Source of the DNA: Polaromonas glacialis
Lineage (GTDB): Bacteria > Pseudomonadota > Gammaproteobacteria > Burkholderiales > Burkholderiaceae_C
Direction: 5' to 3'
Assembly: GCF_000709345.1 (NCBI RefSeq)
Contig: NZ_KL448323.1
Span: forward strand, 2,486,346 to 2,550,345
Length of the DNA: 64,000 nt
How positions within the stretch are numbered: the stretch's first letter is position 1; each line of letters starts with the position of its first letter. Positions 60,407 through 64,000 of this stretch are shown piece by piece. The notes under the pieces are model-generated. The model saw nothing but the letters and a program-made list of their open reading frames with translations, did not search any database and was not told the DNA's origin. The position numbers were made by a program, and so were the translations under genes.

Positions 60407-61907
60407 GTGACTGTTCAGCCCTCCTGAATTGCAGCCCAAGGGGTTTATGTCAAACTTGAAGCCGTGCAAGAACCAGACGCTACTGCCGACCTGACGCTCC
60501 AGGCCATGAACGAGAAAGCCCAAGCGCTGCAAGGGCAAGTGCAGGCGCTCACGAGCGAAGTCGAAAGACTGCGTTTGCGCATCAAGGAGCTCGAAGGCCA
60601 GGCATCGAAGAACAGCAAGAACTCGAGCAAGCCGCCATCTTCGGACGGCTTGAAAAAGACGACCTCGCTGCGCGTGGCCTCGGGCAGGAAGCCGGGCGGT
60701 CAGGCCGGGCACGCGGGCAAGACGTTGGAGCAAACAGACAGGCCAGACATCGTCATCCGGCATGCGCTGCCCGAGCGCTGCGATGCCTGCCAGGCGACGC
60801 TGTCCAATAGTGATGCGCAAGTTCACCGGCGCGGCCAGGTGTTTGACATCCCGGCCGTGCGTTTTGAGGTGGTGGAGTTCCAGACGCTGCAACTGCGCTG
60901 CCCGTGCGGCAAGCTCCACGAGAACGAGTTTGCGCCCGAAGTGTGTGAAGTCGCGCAATACGGCCCGAACGTGCGGGCGCTGGCGGTGCACCTGACGCAG
61001 GGCCAGTTGCTGCCTTTCGCGCGGGCGGGCGAACTCATCAAGGACCTGTATGGACTGGACATCTCGCCGGCCACGCTGGTGCAGTGGGTGCACGAGGCCG
61101 CGCAGGCGCTGGTGCCCACGGTGCAGGCCATCGTGCAAAGCGTGCAGGCCGCAGCGGTGGTGCATGTCGATGAATCGGGCCTGCGCGTAGCGTCTTGCCT
61201 GCAGTGGCTGCATACGGCCGCCACGGCCACCCACACTTGGTACGGCGTGCATCCCAAGCGGGGCATGCAAGCAATAGCCGACCATGGGGTGCTGCCCAAC
61301 TACGCGGGCACGCTGGTGCACGACTGCTGGGCGCCCTACTGGAGCCTGGAGTGCGCGCACTCGCTGTGCGGCGCACACTTACTGCGCGAGCTGATTTATC
61401 AAAAAGAGACCACTGCGCAAGCGTGGCCCCAGGGCCTTATCGAGTTGTTGCTGGCCGCTGACCAAGCCTGCAAGGCGGCGCGTCAGACCGATACGGCACT
61501 ACAGGCTGTGCAGGTCGAGGTCTTTGCCAGCCAATACCGCGCCTTGGTGCAGGAAGGCCAGGCGCAAAACCTGCCAGCGGCCAAGGCGCTAGGACAACGT
61601 GGCCGGGCCAAGCAGTCAGGTGCCTTCAACCTGCTGCGCCGGCTGTTGGAGCGAGAGCAGGAGGTACTGCGCTTCATGCGCGATTTGGGTGTGCCCTTTA
61701 CCAACAACCTGGCCGAGCGCGCCATTCGCATGCCAAAGGTCAAGCAGAGAATTTCAGGCTGCTTTCGTACCTTGCCGGGCGCGCAGAATTTCTGCACCAT
61801 CCGCTCCTATCTGGACACCGCGCGCAAGCAAGGCTTTGGCATGCTTCACGCCATGCGCGCCGTCTTCTCGGGACAGGCCCTGGCGCTCGCGTAGGCTGAA
61901 CAGTCAC
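60407..61907 (+). mobile_element. Intact IS66-family insertion sequence, single-gene type
   Basis: A 1501-base element bounded by perfect 14-base inverted repeats: GTGACTGTTCAGCC (60407-60420) and GGCTGAACAGTCAC (61894-61907). It is flanked by the perfect 8-base duplication CAAAAAGC. Only one gene is inside; the accessory tnpA/tnpB genes of classic IS66 are absent, as in the ISBst12 subgroup. It landed in the gap behind metK; no gene interruption is evident. Confidence 0.93.
60464..61894 (+). CDS. IS66-family transposase (DDE)
   Basis: Codes for 476 residues from a GTG at 60464; an ATG at residue 15 is an alternative start. An N-terminal coiled coil (about 15-45) is followed by NSKNSSKPPSSDG, the IS66 signature, a zinc-binding region (CDACQ and CPCG), and the DDE domain: Asp in VVHVDESGLR, Asp in LVHDCWAPYW and Glu in TNNLAERAIRMPK. 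The C-terminal SGCFRTLPGAQNFCTIRSYL is also typical. The stop overlaps the right inverted repeat by one base. The gene looks intact. Confidence 0.94.
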   Translation: MQEPDATADLTLQAMNEKAQALQGQVQALTSEVERLRLRIKELEGQASKNSKNSSKPPSSDGLKKTTSLRVASGRKPGGQAGHAGKTLEQTDRPDIVIRHALPERCDACQATLSNSDAQVHRRGQVFDIPAVRFEVVEFQTLQLRCPCGKLHENEFAPEVCEVAQYGPNVRALAVHLTQGQLLPFARAGELIKDLYGLDISPATLVQWVHEAAQALVPTVQAIVQSVQAAAVVHVDESGLRVASCLQWLHTAATATHTWYGVHPKRGMQAIADHGVLPNYAGTLVHDCWAPYWSLECAHSLCGAHLLRELIYQKETTAQAWPQGLIELLLAADQACKAARQTDTALQAVQVEVFASQYRALVQEGQAQNLPAAKALGQRGRAKQSGAFNLLRRLLEREQEVLRFMRDLGVPFTNNLAERAIRMPKVKQRISGCFRTLPGAQNFCTIRSYLDTARKQGFGMLHAMRAVFSGQALALA

Positions 61908-61915
61908 CAAAAAGC
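61908..61915 (+). repeat. Target site duplication, right
   Basis: CAAAAAGC, the partner of 60399-60406. Confidence 0.9.
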
Positions 61916-61987
61916 AGCGATTTTGTTGCCGGCTTGTTTCTGGCCACGCAGGGCTTGGGGAATGATCAGGGCGATGAGCCGCTGGCG

Positions 61988-62206
61988 CTAGCCGCGGGTG
62001 TAAGGCGACTTCGGAATGAACTTGCTTTTGGTTCCCTGGAGTTCGTCGGCCGGTTGTGCATCGGGCTGGGGGACAGGAATCGTCTTGTTGGTTCCTTCAA
62101 GCCCGAAATCCTTGCCCTTGCGCTTCGGCCCGGAACCGGCCTTGGTGGAAGATTTTGGGGCGCCATGCGGATCGTCAGCAATCGGCGAGTCAGGCGTTCG
62201 GGTCAT
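61988..62206 (-). CDS. Small basic hypothetical protein
   Basis: Codes for 72 residues from the ATG at 62206, which has GAGGGAG nine bases before it. The product (MTRTPDSPIADDPHGAPKSS...) is rich in Lys, Pro, Ser and Gly, with no membrane segment or known motif, and is probably disordered. The ribosome-binding site and even codon use favour a real gene. It may be co-transcribed with the small frame upstream. Function unknown. Confidence 0.5.
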   Translation of the reverse strand: MTRTPDSPIADDPHGAPKSSTKAGSGPKRKGKDFGLEGTNKTIPVPQPDAQPADELQGTKSKFIPKSPYTRG

Positions 62207-62218
62207 GGCCACGCTCCC

Positions 62219-62428
62219 TCAGGTAATGAAATGACTGCTTTCCTTGCGCGCCAGCGGCAGCCTGTCAGCCACTGGCGACTGGATCGCGCTGCTGTTTCCT
62301 TCCACGGTAAACGGCCAGCGGTTCGGCCGTTTGCCAACGCCAAGGCCTGGCCTTTCGCTGCACACGGGCATATCGCGCACGGAGATCGACACACTGGAAT
62401 CGGTAAGGCATGAACTATCTTTGGGCAT
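62219..62428 (-). CDS. Possible small hypothetical protein
   Basis: Codes for 69 residues from an ATG at 62428 (MPKDSSCLTDSSVSISVRD...). The ribosome-binding site is weak (AAGAAAG). No domain is recognised. It lies 12 bases before the small basic gene and behind the histidine-kinase-like gene. It could equally be non-coding. Confidence 0.3.
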   Translation of the reverse strand: MPKDSSCLTDSSVSISVRDMPVCSERPGLGVGKRPNRWPFTVEGNSSAIQSPVADRLPLARKESSHFIT

Positions 62429-62571
62429 GGTGCTTTCTTGCGCAACAGTCAATAGAAGTTCACTTTAAGGTTGCCCTTGCCTGTCCTGTATCGGAATCAA
62501 AGGAAACGCACGTAGGACATGGAGCAAGACGGGCTAATCCATTTCTTAGAGAAGCCACGATATCTGCCAGC

Positions 62572-63261
62572 TTACTGCCCGGAAATCACAGCTCCGGCGC
62601 CCGCGTACTTGAGCTGCACAAAGTCCGGTGCATAGTCGATATGCACACCTTCGGCATCGGCAAGCGCTTGCACATCAGCCCATTGCAGGCAACGATAAGT
62701 CGGCATCCGGTTGCCCAGGGCGGCCAGGTCATTTGGCGCGGCGGCCGCTATCGTGATGCGCAGCCGGGTGTCGCCTGCGCCGCCTTCCACGCTGACCACC
62801 ACACAGGCCGGTTGCTCTACCGCATCGGTCAGGGTGATCAGGCTGGCGGTGAACACGCTGCGAAGCATGCCCTTGGGCAGTTTGGCGACGGCCTCTGTCG
62901 CCTGGTTGTCCAGGGAAAAACCGCGAAAGGAAAGCTCGGTCGCCATCAGGCCCAGGGATTCCTCGACCGCGCTGTTCACCGCGATCAGCTCGTTGTCCCT
63001 GGGCGCCAGCCAGGTCATCAGGTTCAGGGACGTGGCGGCGGCTTCGCGCGACAAGGTGGTGAGGGCCTGGGTGTTCTTGGCCAGCTGGGCCATGTCGGGC
63101 GCGGCGGCCTTGATCCGCCTTTCCAGCATGGCCGACATCATGCCGATGGGCTGAAGCGTACCGGCGAGGTTGTGGCGGATGGCTGGCAGCAGCCGGCGCA
63201 TGAGCGCATAGCGGGCCGCCTCGGCAAGACGCTCTTTCAGATGAGGAATTTCGCTGGACAT
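62572..63261 (-). CDS. Degenerate histidine-kinase-like protein
   Basis: Codes for 229 residues. The N-terminal helical part contains LLPAIRHNLAGTLQPIGMMS, which resembles the H-box of a dimerisation domain with a candidate phospho-acceptor at His30, and a second long helix (about 55-80) follows. The C-terminal half (about 95-225) has the layout of a GHKL ATPase, but no N-box, G1 or G2 glycine motif is convincing. No sensor domain, membrane helix or adjacent response regulator is present. It may be a phosphotransfer or decoy protein. It diverges from groES. Confidence 0.6.
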   Translation of the reverse strand: MSSEIPHLKERLAEAARYALMRRLLPAIRHNLAGTLQPIGMMSAMLERRIKAAAPDMAQLAKNTQALTTLSREAAATSLNLMTWLAPRDNELIAVNSAVEESLGLMATELSFRGFSLDNQATEAVAKLPKGMLRSVFTASLITLTDAVEQPACVVVSVEGGAGDTRLRITIAAAAPNDLAALGNRMPTYRCLQWADVQALADAEGVHIDYAPDFVQLKYAGAGAVISGQ

Positions 63262-63444
63262 AAAGGAAAGGCAGAGGGTTTCAATAAATCAGGAATCAGG
63301 GATCAGCGCGGGCAGGAATGCAATAGCGCAACCGCACGACAAAGCCGCCTCGGCAGCAGGCAGTACCGGACAAATAATAGCAGCGGCCGGTGGCCTGGCT
63401 ACTCGCCTGATCACAGGCCGACACATCAATTAAACAGGCAGCCC

Positions 63445-63473
63445 TTGAAAACTGGCACGATTGCCCCTATTAT
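63445..63473 (+). promoter_or_regulatory. Sigma-70 promoter of groESL
   Basis: TTGAAA (63445-63450), a 17-base spacer and TATTAT (63468-63473). The -10 box abuts the CIRCE operator, sharing its first base. Confidence 0.75.
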
Positions 63474-63499
63474 TAGCACTCGATGGTATGGAGTGCTAA
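63473..63499 (+). promoter_or_regulatory. CIRCE operator (HrcA binding site)
   Basis: A perfect inverted repeat TTAGCACTC-N9-GAGTGCTAA that matches the CIRCE consensus. HrcA bound here would block the promoter until heat shock. Confidence 0.95.
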
Positions 63500-63590
63500 C
63501 AACATGACACACCACCCAATCGACAGGTAGCCGCCTTTTTGCGGCTGCGCTTGAATTTCAAAACTATTGTTACAAAACAAGGAGCTTTTC

Positions 63591-63881
63591 ATGAATCTTC
63601 GTCCTTTGCACGACCGCGTGATTGTCAAACGCGTGGAAAACGAAACCAAAACCGCCTCCGGCATCGTGATTCCGGACAGCGCCGCTGAAAAGCCAGATCA
63701 GGGCGAAGTGCTGGCCGTCGGTCCAGGCAAGAAAAATGACAAGGGCGAACTCGGTGCGATGGCTGTCAAGGTCGGCGACCGTGTCTTGTTCGGCAAGTAC
63801 AGCGGCCAGACCGTCAAGGTCGATGGCGACGAACTGCTGGTCATGAAGGAAGAAGACCTGTTCGCAGTGGTCGAGAAGTAA
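63591..63881 (+). CDS. groES: Co-chaperonin GroES
   Basis: Codes for 96 residues from the ATG at 63591, with AAGGAG seven bases before it. [20 protein letters not shown] and the mobile loop [15 protein letters not shown] are diagnostic. The C-terminus [15 protein letters not shown] is usual. GroES caps GroEL during folding. An upstream in-frame start at 63567 would precede the ribosome-binding site and is rejected. Confidence 0.97.
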   Translation: MNLRPLHDRVIVKRVENETKTASGIVIPDSAAEKPDQGEVLAVGPGKKNDKGELGAMAVKVGDRVLFGKYSGQTVKVDGDELLVMKEEDLFAVVEK

Positions 63882-63895
63882 TTCACCCGCTCCAA

Positions 63896-63973
63896 TATTG
63901 CTACTTATTTAATAGCTGCCCATACACGCTGGACGTGCGCAAGCAGCTTATTTCATTCATAAATCTTAAGGAA
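63896..63973 (-). repeat. R1 interspersed repeat between groES and groEL
   Basis: TTGCTACTTATTTAATAGC, TGCCCATACACGCTGGACG, TGCGCAAGCAGCTTATTTC, then AAATCTTAAGGA. A complete copy whose right end runs into the groEL ribosome-binding site (AAGGA at 63968-63972). Confidence 0.75.
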
Positions 63974-63981
63974 TACGAATC

Positions 63982-64000
63982 ATGGCAGCAAAAGACGTAG
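63982..64000 (+). CDS. groL: Chaperonin GroEL, first codons only
   Basis: ATG at 63982 begins MAAKDV, the usual GroEL start, behind groES with AAGGA nine bases upstream. The gene runs off the right edge. Confidence 0.9.

Noticed and set aside
60447..60463. ATG at 60447 as start of the IS66 transposase
   Set aside because: It is out of frame with the transposase; the frame opens at the GTG at 60464.

Overview
The window reads as core chromosome of a high-GC betaproteobacterium of the order Burkholderiales, most likely a Comamonadaceae member close to Polaromonas. This is inference from protein character, from the gene order (his-tat, mla-murA-his, pilMNOPQ-aroKB, lpxL-metK) and from short interspersed repeats I associate with that family; no database search was possible. 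No tRNA, rRNA, CRISPR array, prophage or replication origin was seen.

Layout. 1-3.5 kb (minus strand): petA-petB-petC for the cytochrome bc1 complex, then the start of sspA. 3.7-7.4 kb: mscL, pdxA, a Nif3-family gene carrying an interspersed repeat in frame, and a membrane-anchored HtrA-type protease. 7.5-24.9 kb: a long block, all minus strand, transcribed as mlaF-E-D-A-C-B (retrograde phospholipid transport), a YadGH-like ABC exporter, a BolA-family gene, murA, hisG-D-C-B-H-A-F-I-E, a small membrane protein, a HIT protein and tatA-B-C. 24.9-31.2 kb: gltB-gltD (glutamate synthase). 31.2-33.9 kb: a small accessory block with a REP-associated tyrosine transposase, an orphan substrate-binding protein and about 0.5 kb without a convincing gene. 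33.9-44.0 kb: pilM-N-O-P-Q (type IV pilus inner-membrane and secretin operon), an unusual Ig-like lipoprotein gene, then aroK, aroB and dgt. 44.3-48.7 kb: mrcA (PBP1A), cyaY, lptM and lysA. 48.9-55.1 kb: msrPQ (periplasmic methionine sulfoxide repair), the System II cytochrome c maturation pair resB-ccsB, and a cytochrome c4. 55.3-60.3 kb: engB, an alpha/beta hydrolase, two tandem LpxL-type acyltransferases and metK. 60.4-61.9 kb: an intact single-gene IS66-family element with perfect inverted repeats and an 8-bp target duplication. 62.0-64.0 kb: two doubtful small genes, a degenerate histidine-kinase-like gene, and groES with the start of groEL behind a perfect CIRCE operator.

Much of the window serves the cell envelope and respiration: outer-membrane asymmetry (mla), lipid A acylation, peptidoglycan (murA, mrcA), type IV pili, protein export (tat), cytochrome c maturation and bc1. 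Central anabolism (his, glt, aro, lys, met, pdx) fills most of the rest.

The most interesting non-coding signals are a leader upstream of metK that closely fits a SAM-II riboswitch pseudoknot, a family of about ten short palindromic repeats (called R1 here) at operon junctions and once inside a coding sequence, and a second longer repeat (R2) present twice in the his/murA block. The most unusual protein is the large, AT-richer Ig-like lipoprotein translationally coupled to aroK and placed directly behind pilQ.
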